A stretch of 64,000 bases of DNA from Rutpela maculata (Eukaryota > Arthropoda > Insecta > Coleoptera > Cerambycidae), in contig OW386285.2 in assembly GCA_936432065.2 (NCBI GenBank), forward strand, positions 170,791,984-170,855,983, read 5' to 3'. Positions 44,092 to 56,850 of the stretch are shown here, in pieces. How positions within the stretch are numbered: position 1 is the stretch's first letter; each line of letters opens with the position of its first letter. Below the pieces are notes generated by a model that had not been told where the DNA came from, searched no databases, and was given only the letters and a program-made list of their open reading frames with translations. A program made the position numbers and the translations under genes.

Positions 44092-45335
44092 TTTCCAAGT
44101 TAAATGTACCTGTGGATAGAGAACATTTTGGCATTTCCAAATCGCCCATCAGTAATGTTCCCAGCGTCCCTCTTTACTGAGATATAGGGCGTTTTGTCGA
44201 TTTTGGTCAAATATTTCTTTGGTCATAACTTTTGAACCACCTTGTATAATATATTCATATTTGGTACACGTATTCTGCTTGTTTTACTTGACAAAATACC
44301 GTATAAACCAAAATCGAAATCCAGAATCCAGGTCTGTCTTTATAAAAAACTGATAATTTCTAATATCTCAAAATCAAAATTTTGCTGATATGTTTCGATA
44401 TTTGAAAGGAACGAAAAAATAAATAAATAAATAAATAAAATAGTATAGTTTTTTTGTTTGCGCATCTTACTCTCCAAGTTTGCCATACATCGGATTTCAA
44501 AATAATTCGAAACAATTAGAATTTTAGTGTTAAATTAACAAAACTTTCGTCAGATTTTATATTTGATAACGTAAATTGACAATTATTTCGCATTGTTTTG
44601 GCCGGCCATTAAATGCTTGTTAGATAATACTATTTATATGCTAGCAGCTTTATCAATTGGGCACTGCTGAAAATTTTAAAGTGCCACAGTTCATATTAAT
44701 TGGTTTGACATTATTGGTTTTGTTATTATTAGTTATTTGTTATTTTTATATTAATATTATTACCTAGGTTCAAAATATATGTAATAATGCTTTATACATT
44801 TTCAAAAGCAGAATATGCGGATATAATATTCGTGTTTGGATTTTGTGATGGCAACGGACGGGCTGCGGCGACACAATATCGAAGAAGATTTTCTGGATGA
44901 CGATTTCCTCATCAACAAACGTTTGCCACAGTTTTCAATTATTAGATATAGAAGAAAATGTACTCAATATTGCTGCGAATAATCTTAAAATTAGCACAAG
45001 AAGATTGGGTCATGGTTTAAGTGTACCGCATGTCAACATCTGGCGGACATTAAAAACGAATAATCCACACCCATTCCATATTCAACAGATTCAGAGGTTA
45101 GAGGTAGGGGATAAAGTTCATCGGTTAAATTTTAGCAATTGGATCATTCAGAACCAAAAAATTCTTAACTAGCTTCCCTTTTACAGATGAGGCGCAATTT
45201 ACAAGGGATGGTATTTATAATTTAGGAAATTCGCATGTATTGGAAGAAGATAATCCACACACTGTAGTGCAGAATAAATTTCGACATTGATTTTCTATTA
45301 ATAGTTGATGTGGTGTTTTTGTAGAAGAACCTACC
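44092..45335 (+). pseudogene. Mariner-like element copy 2, 5' end and N-terminal half
   Basis: The element appears to start at ACAGGGTGTTTCCAAGTTAA near 44093, a mariner-type terminus. Coding text starts at the ATG at 44787 (MLYTFSKAEYADIIFVFG), then YRRRFSG with a frame break, DIEENVLNIAANNLKISTRR, VPHVNIWRTLKTNNPHPFH, FTDEAQFTRDGIYNLGNSHV and ENVWCGV-like text near 45310. DEAQF is the first catalytic acid region. Same family as the pseudogene at 26.8-40.3 kb. It is cut off near 45335, where LTR-like sequence begins, so the other catalytic residues are lost. A (AAAT)n run lies at 44415-44442. Confidence 0.75.
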
Positions 45336-45640
45336 ACACAACATCTGAAGGACGTGACACTAATTTATTTATCAAGGGCGCCAATCGCGTTCCTCCCCTT
45401 TGACTGTGTGTGGCTGCTTGCACTCCCAGACGAGTTCTATATATTTATGAGATGTTTGATAGGCGAGAAAGGTAAAAGTTGTTAATTGCTAACTGCTCTC
45501 TCCCTCTCTCTTTTTCTCTCTCTCCAAGACTGGATTCTCTTTAGATGCACTCTAGCTTATATTTTACACTGTATTGGATCTTGCTTAGAGGTCTCTTAAT
45601 AACTTTTATAGAATGCCTCCATCGTGTTACTCATATACAA
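45336..45640 (-). repeat. LTR-retroelement edge with PBS-like site, fragment
   Basis: The reverse strand of 45355-45395 reads ACGCGATTGGCGCCC, then AAATTAGTGTCACGT, matching the block at about 3543-3585. A CT-rich microsatellite lies at 45496-45532. The piece joins mariner sequence on one side and a jockey-type fragment on the other, so both limits are insertion or deletion breakpoints. Confidence 0.4.
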
Positions 45641-45866
45641 GAAGAGGCGGGAGAAGATGCAAAAACTCCTTTCAATTCAATCAGAGTTGCAAGACTGGTC
45701 TATGGCACAGTTTAACAATAATTGGGCTCAAGCCCTCGAAATGAGACAGTCAACGCTCCATATAAAGAGGCCTTCGACTGATTACCGTAAATTAGCTGCT
45801 TGACATCGGTAGAGAACGACTGAGACGGATGATAGGCCTGATAACAGTATACTGTCCTCTGAACAA
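45640..45866 (+). pseudogene. Jockey-type LINE linker fragment
   Basis: LQDWSMAQFNNNWAQALEMR, then RPSTDYRKLAA, then after a frame break GRERLRRMIGLITVYCPLNK and HLY. This is the post-RNase H segment also found at 25.9-25.7 kb on the other strand. It stops exactly where R4-type LINE sequence begins (after NKHLY), giving a chimeric reading frame. Confidence 0.65.
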
Positions 45867-45867
45867 G

Positions 45868-46746
45868 CACCTGTATTCAAGTAGGGGTTTATCGACAAAG
45901 CTGACCTTCGCTTTCCTGCGGTCAGCAGGGCTAAAGTCGGAGACCGAAGGATTCATTGTGGCCTGCCAAGATGGTGTTATTAACATCTTGGTCTACCGCA
46001 GTCGCGTTATGGGTGTGGAGGTCCCTGACATTAATTGTAGGACCTGCCGTCAGGCGCCGGAGTCGCTCATGCACTTACTACATGCATGTACGGTATATGC
46101 GACTTCGGCCTACATCCATAGCCAAAACGCGGCTCTACGAGTGCTGTACTACCACCTTCGGCACTCGTACGAAGTACGACCAAACACCAGTGCTGCATTA
46201 CGTCCCCGGAGAGATCGAGTCCGTTGTCGAGAACGAGAAGTGCCGAATATATTGGAACTACTCGTTCCCGACGGTCAAGCAAATTCAGGCAAACAAGCCT
46301 GACATAGTCCTCCTCGACCACTAAACCAAGATGATGTATATCATCGAGTTCTCGGCACCTGCCGAGACAAACATCATCTTGAAGGAGGGGGAAAAACGGA
46401 CTAAATACCGAGATCTCCGGTATGAGCTCCGAGTGCTATACCCAGACTACTCGGTCAAAATGATCGTCCTGATAATCGGCGTACTTGGTGGAATGAGGCC
46501 TACGCTGCTCCCAGAATTAAAGGCCATACCAGCCTGCCAAAAGTCAGCCGAGTGGTTGGCAGGCCAAATGCAGAAGGCAGTTATCCTGGGGTCCCTCCGT
46601 CTTCTTAGGGCACACTAATCTGGAATCTACAGTCAATAAACCTGCGGGATGCGGGGAGTGGCTGTGGATACTTCGCTGACGCTTCTCCCGGAGACAAGGG
46701 AGAACTGTTCAGCATCGCGCACGCGAAAATAATAATAATAATAATA
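45868..46746 (+). pseudogene. R2/R4-type LINE copy A: endonuclease end
   Basis: 5'-truncated copy beginning LSTKLTFAFLRSAGLKSETE. A CCHC knuckle CRTCRQAPESLMHLLHAC (C-x2-C-x8-H-x4-C) and ALRVLYYHLRHSY precede the restriction-like endonuclease motif NKPDIVLLDH, where a stop interrupts, then IIEFSAPAETNI supplies the following acidic residue. The end is GVLGGMRPTLLPELKAIPAC to LGSLRLLRAH and a stop at 46618. After a short 3' untranslated region the (AAT)n tail at 46729-46746 marks the LINE end. This endonuclease type is known from R2, R4, CRE and NeSL elements. Two frame breaks make it inactive, but it retains the C-terminus lost by copy B. Confidence 0.8.
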
Positions 46747-48182
46747 AGCAGGAGGGGCTGACTGTTATCCATCTAGCCTTTGGTGAATAGCGCCACCACT
46801 TACTCCAGCTGGGGGTGCAAAAGCGGACCGGCAGCTCTAGCGCACCCGAGAGGGGAAAGCGTCTTCCCCTCTTTAGTTGGACGTGGGCTTGCTGGGCTAA
46901 CCACCCACAAGCCCAAATCTCTGGTTCCAGTTGACCAAAGACAGGGCCCCCACGATCGACCCCGAGCAGATAGGGGTCATGGGCAAGGTGGCGGGATCCA
47001 ACAGGATGGACTGCCCGATAACGTGTAACCGTCACTTTATTGGGCCACGGTGTACTTTGGATCGTACGGGCTCGCTCTGTATTTAATCGCCAATGTTGTA
47101 TCTTAGACACCATCTGTGAGATAGGCAACCCGAGATACCTAATAAAGTAATGCAAATAGTGACCACTTGATATGTGTAATTACTAGTAGATTTGCAAGCC
47201 CTTCGTTCCTTTACTTGTTTTCTTGTACTTGAAACAATCGGTAATGAATTATCAATTATAACAATCAATAGGTGGGTGATTGCTCACGCATAGAAATTTG
47301 AATTCAAAATCCACACCGTAGTGAAAAAGGAGGTAAACGGGTTCATTTTTTTGGTTTTTGGCGAGCTCAGGGAGCCATGAGTAATTTCGTTGTTTGATTA
47401 AATCAAAAAGTTGCAAAAGAAAAAGCCTCAGAACAACTAAGATAACTATTCATTTAATAATTTTGTACATCTTTTGACATATGATTGACAATGTTTCCCA
47501 AGGCTTAGACAGAATTAATTTTCAGGTTTTTTCTTCTTACGCCAGAGTTTTTTCGTCACATGTAACTCATGTAACCCTGGTAAAAACAGATTTTTCAAAC
47601 TCGTTCCGTCGTACTTTGGTGGGAGTTTAACTGTTATGTCCTACTTTTTCATATGAGGTTCCAAAGGATGGTTTTGCGAGTTAGGTTATGAGCCCTAACT
47701 TTAACTGGTTATCCAACTGTCGCTTGTACAAGCAAGCTGCCTCAAAAGCCCTAAACCAATAGGTACCTTGAATGGTTTTCTTTATATTCAGCCCAGGTGG
47801 AAATCTTGAGTTGGAGATTTGATGTCCGAGTGTGCACCCACCTGCCTGTTTTATTGTCCTTTTTTGAAGTCCCGGTAGCAGTAGAGCATTGGAGACACCA
47901 GCTATATTTGGAGTTTGTGCCCAACATGTCAGTCTAGTCATATCTCGAAGCAGGAAGAGACTGTAAGTAGCCTTGTATTTTATACCCACCGTACCTCGTG
48001 AGGATATTATGATATTGGAGCCCCGTCTGGAGCTGACGTTTCGAGACACCCAAGAATATCACGCTTAAATATATCTCAGCGTGCATAATTCCTTTCTCTT
48101 CACCTAAAAAGGTTAATTTTGTTAAGAATAAATATGATTTGTAATACCCGATAAAAGTGGGGTGTATTTCTAGTGAATAGAG
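46747..48182. other. Unclassified, partly GC-rich
   Basis: 46750-47150 is GC-rich (GAGAGGGGAAAGCGTCTTCC, CAGATAGGGGTCATGGGCAA), like a LINE or LTR untranslated leader, but I cannot assign it. A 122-residue minus-strand frame at 48049-47681 (MSRNVSSRRGSNIIISSRGT) matches no family I know. The rest is AT-rich. Confidence 0.4.
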
Positions 48183-51100
48183 CTACCCTGCCAAAAATTC
48201 CACAGAAACTTATAAAAAAAAAGTGATGCGGTTTTCTCGTTCCTATAAGTTATATTAGTATTATACAGACAGGATTTTATCTGTTTTATTAAGTTTTAAA
48301 TCGGTTATGAAACAGTAATTCCGAATGAGCTATTTGGAATTATCATGTTGCCCTTTCATGAGTACTTATATGAAATATACATCAACAAATCTACAGTTTA
48401 GTGTCTGCAAATGCACCCTTGCCCTTATATCTGTAAACATATGGAATTACAGATACAACTTTAAAGAGATTCTAAACTTTTCTATAAGTAATATCATAAG
48501 AGTTCCAGTCCATCCTTTCTCCAGTATCTATCGTATGTAACACACCATTTATCAACATGTTCTTATTGTAAATTTCAACATTGTTTTTTATTAGTATTAA
48601 TGTGGATATACATGTCAACAAATGTACAGTTTCAATTGTATATTTTACAAATGTATTTTTATTGTAAACTTCCATTTTGCTTTTTTATTAGTATTAATTT
48701 GGATATGCATGCCGCCAAATGTACAGTTTAAATTGCATATTTCAAATAGAAATACTAATATTGTGGTAAACACAAAATTCTGCAAAGTCTTATTTCCTCG
48801 GGTGTTCTTGTTCTAGCCTAGAAGCAATGAATGAGTTAGCAGTGAAAGAGACTGCTTTGTTTTTAATTTAACAAACACACTTCAGTTCCTTAGGTCACAT
48901 TAGATTAGATATGAATTAGCTACACGTATACAGCTCCCTCTACTGGAGCCTGGAGTAAAGTTGCTGCTGAAATTTCTATCAGTTTCTACCAGAATGGAGC
49001 AGCAAACATTTACTTATACCACATCAATGAGAATTTATGAGAACAGTATCTAAGGTAAAACGTGCGGCTTTCCGTGGTTAAATGGCAAGTGTTTCTATAA
49101 GAAACGAGCTGCATTAGGTTGACTTGCAATTGAAGATTACTAATTATAATGTTTCAATAGGGATTTATGAGATCAGTTTCTATGAGTATTAATGTTTTTT
49201 TTCAGTAATATATTAAATGTGTTTTCATTTGTTTGAATGGGTAAAAAGAAAGGTCAGTTTTCAACTGCAATTACAAATACAAGTTTAATCACTTTGAATG
49301 GGGTTATATGCGATTAATTTCTAAAAGTATTTATGCTGTTTTCCGAATATAATTGTGATGAGGTTTAATCAGTAACAAATTGTTCACTACTTGTTATGAT
49401 ATGGTCGGAAATTCCAAGTACACATTTAGTATTCCTTCAAAAGGATTGATGAGAGCAGTTTCTACGAGTATCTATTTGCTGTTCCTCTAGTAAATTATAT
49501 AAGTCTTTACATTTACTTATACTATCTCAATGAGAATTTATGAGAACAGTATCTAATGTAAAACGTACGGCTTTCCGTGGTTAAATGGCAAGTGTTTCTA
49601 TAAGAAACGAGCTGCATTAGGTTAGAACAGTTTTGATTTGCAATTGAAGATTACAAATTATAATGTTTGAATAGGGATTTATGAGATCAGTTTCTATGAG
49701 TATTAATGTTTTTTTTTCAGTAATATATTAAATGTGTTTTCATATGTTTGAATGGGTAAAAAGAAAGGTCAGTTTTCAACTGAAATTACAAATACAAATT
49801 TAATCACTTCGAATGGGGTTATATGCGATCAATTTCTAACAGTATTTATACTGTTTTCCGAATATAATTGTGATGAGGTTTGATCAGTAACAAATTGTTC
49901 ACTACATGTTACGATATGGTCGGAAATTCCAGGTACATATTTAGTATTACTTCGAAAGGATTGATGATAGCAGCTTCTACGAGTATGTATTTGTTGTACC
50001 AATAGTAAATTATATAAGTCTTTATCAGTATGCATTCGGATCTAATTTAAATATGAAAATTATATCAGAATAAAGCAACCAAATATTTTAAACAGAATCT
50101 ATTTGTAAATCCAGACATTTACTTATACTATCTCAATGAGAATTTATGAGGACAGTATCTAATGTAAAACGCGCGGCTTTCCGTAGTTAAATGGCAAGAG
50201 TTTCTATATGAAACGAGCTGCATTTGGTTAGAACAGTTTTGATTTGCAATTGAAGATTACAAATTATAATGTTTGAATAGGGATTTATGAGATCAGTTTC
50301 TATGAGTATTAATGTTTTTTTTTCAGTAATATAATTAATGGGTTTTCATTTGTTTGAATGGGTAAAAAGAATGGTCAGTTTTCAACTGCAAATACAAATA
50401 CAAGTTTAACCACTTCGAATGGGATTATATGCGATCAATTTCTAACAGTATTTATGCTGTTTTCCGAATATAATTGTGATGAGGTTTGATCAGTAACAAA
50501 TTGTTCACTACATGTTACGTGTGGAAATTCCAGGTACATATTTAGTATTACTTCGAAAGGATTGATGATAGCAATTTCTACGAGTATGTATTTGTTGTGC
50601 CAATAGTAAATTATATAAGTCTTAATCAGTATGCATTCGGATCTAATTTAAATATGAAAATTATATCAGAATAAAGCAACTAAATATTTTAAATAGTATC
50701 TATATGTAAATCCAGACATTTACTTATACTATCTCAATGAGAATTTATGAGAACAGTATCTAATGTAAAACGTGCGGCTTTCCGTGGTTAAATGGCAAGA
50801 GTTTCTATAAGAAACGAGCTGCATTAGGTTAGAACAGTTTTGATTTGCAATTGAAGATTACAAATTATAATGTTTGAATAGGGGTTTATGAGATCAGTTT
50901 CCATGAGTATTAATGTTTTTTTTTTTCAGTAATAAGTATATTAAATGTGTTTTCATTTGTTTGAATGGGTAAAAAGAAAGGTCAGTTTTCAACTGCAATT
51001 ACAAATACAAGTTTAATCACTTCGAATGGGGTTATATGCGATCAGTTTCTAACAGTATTTATGCTGTTTTCCGAATATAATTGTGATGAGATTTGATCAG

Positions 51101-53733
51101 CAACAAATTGTTCACCACATGTTACGATATGGTCGGAAATTAAAGGTACATATTTAGTATTCCTTCGAAAGGATTGATGATAGCAGTTTCTATGAGTATG
51201 TATTTGTTGTTCCAATAGAAAATTTGTCTTTATCAGTATGCATTCGGATCTACTTTAAATACAAAAATTATATCAGAATGACACAACCAAATATTTTAAA
51301 CAGTCTCCACTTGTAAATCCAAACATTTAAAGATATATTTTAATGAGAACCAATCAGAACAGTATCTAATGTAACGCGTGCGGCTTTCCGTGGCTAAATT
51401 TTAAAAGTATTTTTAATAAATAGCTTCAACGGATTTGAACAGTTTTAATTTGCAATTCCAGATAAATAGTTTTAATTGTTAAATAGGGATCTGTGAGTTC
51501 AGTGTCTTTGTGTAATGTTTATTTTCCAATAAAAACACATTTTATTGAAAAAAAAACATTACACTGACCTCATAGATCCCTAACAAATAAAACTATTCAT
51601 CTGGAAATGCAAAACTGTTCGAATCCGTTAAAGCTTATTTATTGCAAATAATTTTAAAATTTAGCCACGGAAAACCGCACACGTTATATTAGATACTGTT
51701 GTGATGGATTCTCATTATAATATTATCTTGGATTTACAGGTGGACACTGTTTAAAATATTTGGGGTTTCATTCTGATATGATTTTTGTATTTAAATTAGA
51801 TCCGAATGCATACTGATAAAGACTTATATAATTTACTGTAGGAACAACAAATAAATACTCGTAGAAACTGCTCTCATTAATCCTCTTGAAGGAATACTAA
51901 ATATGTACCTGGAATTTCCGACCATATCGTAACATGTAATGAACAATTTGTTACGGATCAGACCTCATCACAATTATATTCGGAAAACAGCATAAATACT
52001 GTTAGAAATTGATCGCATATAACCCCATTCGAAGTGATTAAACTTATATTTGTAATTGCAGTTCAAAACTGACCTTCCTTTTTACCCATTCAAACAAATG
52101 AAAACACATTTAATATATTACTGAAAAAAAAAAACATTAATACTCATAGAAACTGATCTCATAAATCCCTATTTAAACATTATAATTTGTAATCTTCAAT
52201 TGCAAATCAAAACTGGTCTAACCTAATGCAGCTCGTTTCTTATAGAAACACTTGCCATTTAACCACGAAAAGCCGTACGTATGACATTAGATACTGTTCT
52301 CATAAATTCTCATTGAGATAGTATAAGTAAATGTCTGGATTTACAAATAGATACTGTTTAAAATATTTGGTTGCTTTATTCTGATATAAATTTTCATATT
52401 TAAATTAGATCCGAATCTTTACTGATAAAGACTTTTATAATTTACTAGAGGAACAACAAATAGATATTCGTAGAAACTGCTCTCATCAATCCTCTTGAAG
52501 AAATACCAAATGTGTACTTGGAATTTCCGACCATATCATAACATGTAGTGAACAATTTGTTACTGATTAAACCTCTTCACAATTATATCCGGAAAACAGC
52601 ATAAATACTTTTAGAAATTGATCGCATATAACCCCATTCGAAGTGATTAAACTTGTATTTGTAATTGCAGTTGAAAACTGACCTTTCTTTTTACCCATTC
52701 AAACAAATGAAAACACATTTAATATATTACTGAAAAAAAAACATTAATACTCATAGAAACTGATCTCATAAATCCCTATTCAAACATTATAATTTTGAAT
52801 CTTCAATTGCAAATCAAAACTGTTCTAACCTAATGCAACTCGTTTCTTATAGAAACTCTTGCCATTTAACCACGGAAAGCCGCACGTTTTACATTAGATA
52901 CTGTTCTCATAAATTCTCATTGAGATAGTATAAGTAAATGTTTGGATTTACAAATAGATACTGTTTAAAATATTTGGTTGCTTTATTCTGATATAATTTT
53001 CATATTTAAATTAGATCCGAATCTGTACTGATAAAGACTTATATAATTTACTATAGGAATAACAAATAGATACTCGTAGAAACTGATCTCATCAATCCTC
53101 TTGAAGGAATACTAAATGTGTACTTGGAATTTCCGACCATATCATAACAACTAGTTAACAATTTGTTACTGATTAAACTTATTCTATAACTATATTCGGA
53201 AAACAGCATAAATACTTTTAGAAATTGATCGCATATAATCCCATTCGAAGCGATTAAACTTGTATTTGTAATTGCAGTTGAAAACTGACCTTTCTTTTTA
53301 CCCATTCAAACAAATGAAAACACATTTAATATATTACTGAAAAAAAACATTAATACTCATAGAAACTGATCTCATAAATCCCCATTCAAACATTATAATT
53401 TGTAATCTTCAATTGCAAATCCAAACTGTTCTAACCTAATGCAGCTCGTTTCTTACAGAAACACTTGTCTTTTAATCACGGAAAGCCGCACGAATTACAT
53501 TAGATACTGTGCTCATAAATTCTCATTGATATGGTATAAGTAAATGTTTAGATTAACAGATGGTTATGGCTTGACTCATTTTGCTGGTCAATGCGGATAT
53601 AAACTGATAACAATTTCAACAGCAACTTTACCTAACTCTTATAGAAACTTATTGACCATATAGGTTCTCACAGATACTTATTAATTTTTGATAATTTTCA
53701 ATACGGATTGATGAGATTTTTTTGACAGGGTAG
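48183..53733. mobile_element. 5.55 kb foldback element with tandem-repeat arms
   Basis: Outer ends CTACCCTGCCAAAAAT and TTTTTTTGACAGGGTAG are inverted, as are GTAAAGTTGCTG(C/T)TGAAATT near 48957 and 53628. The arms are arrays of a ~605 bp unit: in the left arm ACATTTACTTATA recurs at 49007, 49509, 50115, 50716 and (diverged) 51323; in the right arm the complement recurs near 52325, 52932 and 53539. Every unit carries CGGCTTTCCGTGGTTAAATG, GAAACGAGCTGCATTAGGTT and GAATGGGGTTATATGCGAT. The arms meet at about 51536 with almost no loop. No transposase. The architecture resembles FB or Galileo foldback transposons; kinship is not shown. Confidence 0.85.
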
Positions 53734-53852
53734 TTAACACTAATAGTTTAACCTGATTTTGTTAGAGGTTATCACAGTAAATATTATTACTAGACAACTT
53801 ACTGTTCACGGCGTACATGTTATGTAAACCATTATAACAGCTGTTATTCGGT

Positions 53853-54600
53853 GGTGTGAAACCTCCGATTAAAGAACTATCTAGATACATAATGGCATTG
53901 ATTTATTTGTCGCCGAAAGACTCACAATCTAAGGCACTTCTTCCCATAAGTTGCTGATTGGCCCATCGGCGTATTTGCGGCCGCTCGTGCACGATCGGCT
54001 TCAGTTCGATTATCATAATCTCAATTGATAGTTCGGCCATTAATGTCAATAAATGTTTTTCGTGTTCTCCGACCAAAAACTGGTGAAAAAGTAATTTTAT
54101 TTTAAGTTGTGATTTGCTTAATACCTAAATAATATTCTTTATTCATACACAGTTTAGTGACAATATATTTTGTGCAAATAAATAGTGTAGTGCTGTGCCG
54201 TTTGCAGAAATCAGTTTAGAAAAGAAGAAAATCGATCGTTCCATAGTCGTAACATGATGAAGTTCAGTTTACAGTTATAAAGTAAATAGCAATTAAATTT
54301 TAATATCCTTTCAATACATATTTATCTTACTGTTTTATCTTACTGTAATATCGTATACCTATATCACGTTATATAAAGAGCCGGTAATGCAGGAATTGCA
54401 ATAATTCATTTTAATGAAAATATTTACCATTCTACACATTTTCTACACACACAACGCCACTGTTGCCTATGGGATGTGATGTTCATCTATCCATTTTAAT
54501 GGACATATAATGTGACTATATTAGGAGCAAACAAGGCATATAGTGAAAAGATAGCCTGTTGTGTATCTAGATATAAGTTCTTTAATCGGAGTGTGAAACG
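53853..54600. mobile_element. ~750 bp element with ~40 bp inverted ends
   Basis: CTCCGATTAAAGAACTATCT with AGATACATAATG on the left is repeated inverted at 54559-54600 (GTATCTAGATATAAGTTCTT, TAATCGGAGTGTGAAAC). The interior includes a 40 bp piece of the 30 kb palindrome arm (GTTGTGATTTGCTTAATACC, near 54105-54146). No coding sequence, no target duplication identified. Confidence 0.6.
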
Positions 54601-54700
54601 CATATCGTGACTATGAACCATACTAATTATTAGATTGTAATATATTTTTCTGTGCCTAGCACTTATTTCATTGCAAACTAGGGTGATTATCGAATGTGCA

Positions 54701-55139
54701 CACTGAAAGAATGATTTAATTGGCGTTAATAAATTTTGTTTCTCCCAATTAAATGATTTATTTGTATTTGGCCAATTAAATATTTAATTGTGGATAGTAA
54801 GGCATTTATTTAAACGGGAAAATTAAATATTTAGTATTGTCAATTAAATGAAAATACTTATGAATAACAAATATTGCATTCTGAAAAATAAATATTTATT
54901 TCTCATAAATAAATCTTTTTATATATTTATTTATGAGAAATAAATATTTATTATTCAAAATGCATATATTTGTTACTCATAAGTATTTTAATTTATTTGA
55001 CAATACTAAATATTCAGTTTTCACATTTTAATAAATGCCTTATTAACCACAATTAAATGTTTAATTGGCCAAATACAAATAAATCATTTAATTGGGAGAA
55101 AAATAACTTTTTAGCGTTAATTAAATTATTCTCTCAGTG
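54701..55139. mobile_element. 440 bp AT-rich hairpin MITE
   Basis: Ends CACTGAAAGAATGATTTAAT and the inverted ATTAAATTATTCTCTCAGTG. The arms pair over ~210 bp each (TTGGCCAATTAAATATTTAA, CATTTAATTGGGAGAAA and their complements) around AAATCTTTTTATATATTTAT near 54925. Very AT-rich, no coding. Confidence 0.8.
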
Positions 55140-56140
55140 AACAAGTCAAAACCTGCAAAATTCAAAAGCAAACAAAACAATAGATTTTTTCGTCAGAAGA
55201 TTTGTTAATGGATTTTCAGACAACATAAATTCACATCGCAATAAAAATGCAACAGGAATGAATATATTATACGACACAAAATATTTAGAATTTTTCATTT
55301 TCTCAAATACCTATATATATAGTATATTAGGTTATTTTACATGGTACATGGATCTCGAGCTTCATCCTGATTGCTTATATATATTAACAAAATGGCAACG
55401 TTTTTATTTGAAAAAGTACATCGTTTCTGGTATAACTTTTTGTTTTTTATGCTACAGAAATAGAAAAAAAATCATTTGAAAGCCAAATCTTTCATTTTGG
55501 TTCTTAGCGCTTTTAACGTAAATACCATAAAGTTTCTGAGATATTTAACATTTAAACTGAATACTTCGTTTTATAGACGTTCGGACGCCACCTTTATACT
55601 TCCATCAGATCTCCGAAACCATTAACTCTATAGAAATTAGAAAAAACAGAATTCATCCTTAATTAAGTATAGCTTTCTATTTGTCTGTATAACATGTTTT
55701 CGTTCAATGTAATACTTTTCGAGTTATTTAACAAATATTGTTTTGAAATATCTTAATTTTTTTAAGCCAAAAACCCAGTTTTCAAGTCCTTATAACTTAA
55801 AGACTATAAATTTTTATGAAAAGTTGCATAAAGCCCTTTCGTCTTAACATATTATTTACTTTCGGCTCCAATGTTGTTAATTTTTTTCTTAGTTGCCACC
55901 CCCTCAATAAGGGTGACATCCACCCTCTATAAATTAGCAAGCCGCAGCATAATATACAAACTTTTCTTTGATGCATTTACTATTAAGTTGCCAAAAATGA
56001 ACTAAATCCGTTTCATATGACATTATTCCGAAGTTTCTGTACTATATACCTAAAAGTTAAATGATTATTTTAACATGATGTTTAAAACTTACCTGATGCT
56101 TTAAAGGTTTGCTGAAGGAATACCAAGCCCCAGTCATGTA
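55140..56140. other. No gene seen
   Basis: AT-rich; a 73-residue frame at 55258-55479 is unrecognisable. Text such as TTTCTGAGATATTTAACA suggests old repeat, but no boundaries can be drawn. Confidence 0.45.
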
Positions 56141-56144
56141 ATTA

Positions 56145-56405
56145 TCAATATCCTGATTATCCATTATATTATAACTCTGATGATAATACACCTTACACAC
56201 CTCACAGCTCGCACATCTCGTAATAATGCGTATAAAATAAACACACAACTAATGATTTAGCACTGCCGCACGTAATAAATTATATCAATATCCTGATTAT
56301 CCATTATATTATAACTCTGGTAATACATACATATCACCTTGTGGTCTCGTAATACTCACAATAAAACGCACAACTAACAATTTATCACCGTGGTCTGCCC
56401 GTAAT
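56145..56405. repeat. Two-copy ~138 bp direct repeat
   Basis: ATATCAATATCCTGATTATCC and ATTATATTATAACTCTG occur at about 56145 and 56283, each followed by a CACCTT, CTCGTAATA and AAACACACAACTAA series. Period about 138 bp. Confidence 0.75.
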
Positions 56406-56459
56406 TGCATCAGCCATCTTTAATTCTATAAGATGATGATGACGACTTCTGCGCCGGCG

Positions 56460-56850
56460 CCGTGGTCTATTAAATATTTAATTGTCAGAAACAAATATCT
56501 AATTCCCAGAAAAAAATATTTATTTCACATATATTATGATTAACTGCGCTGAAATATTTCTTTATAGGAAATAAATGTAATATTGGTATATCTTTCTGAG
56601 AAACAAATATATTATTCTCAATTAAATCTATTATTTTTATATAGTAATTTAGTTAGGAGAAACAAATATGACTCAAATAAATCATTTTGTTTTGTCAATT
56701 AAATCAATATTTGTGATATTCTTATTATAACAAAATAATTATTTGGCAGCAATAAATTTTGTAGTCAATATTAAATATTTATTAAATTGAAAAAACCATG
56801 GCTTTTTACTCATATCTGGGCTCAGATTTCTCTCAGCGTGTGTTCAGTTA
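56460..56850. repeat. AT-rich AAATAT/ATTAAAT repeat, related to 54.7 kb hairpin
   Basis: Repeated AATTAAAT, AAACAAATAT and AAATATTTA phrases resemble the arms of the 54701-55139 element in composition and wording. Probably a decayed relative; boundaries unclear. Confidence 0.45.

Noticed and set aside
45956..46324. Alternative 122-residue plus frame and 84-residue minus frame over the R4-type copy
   Set aside because: They are off-frame shadows of the LINE frame that carries the CCHC knuckle and KPD motif, apart from the shifted stretch used after the frame break.
46709..47155. 148-residue minus-strand frame in GC-rich sequence
   Set aside because: Ser/Arg/Trp-rich text without a recognisable domain; GC-rich frames on several strands here are explained by low stop density.
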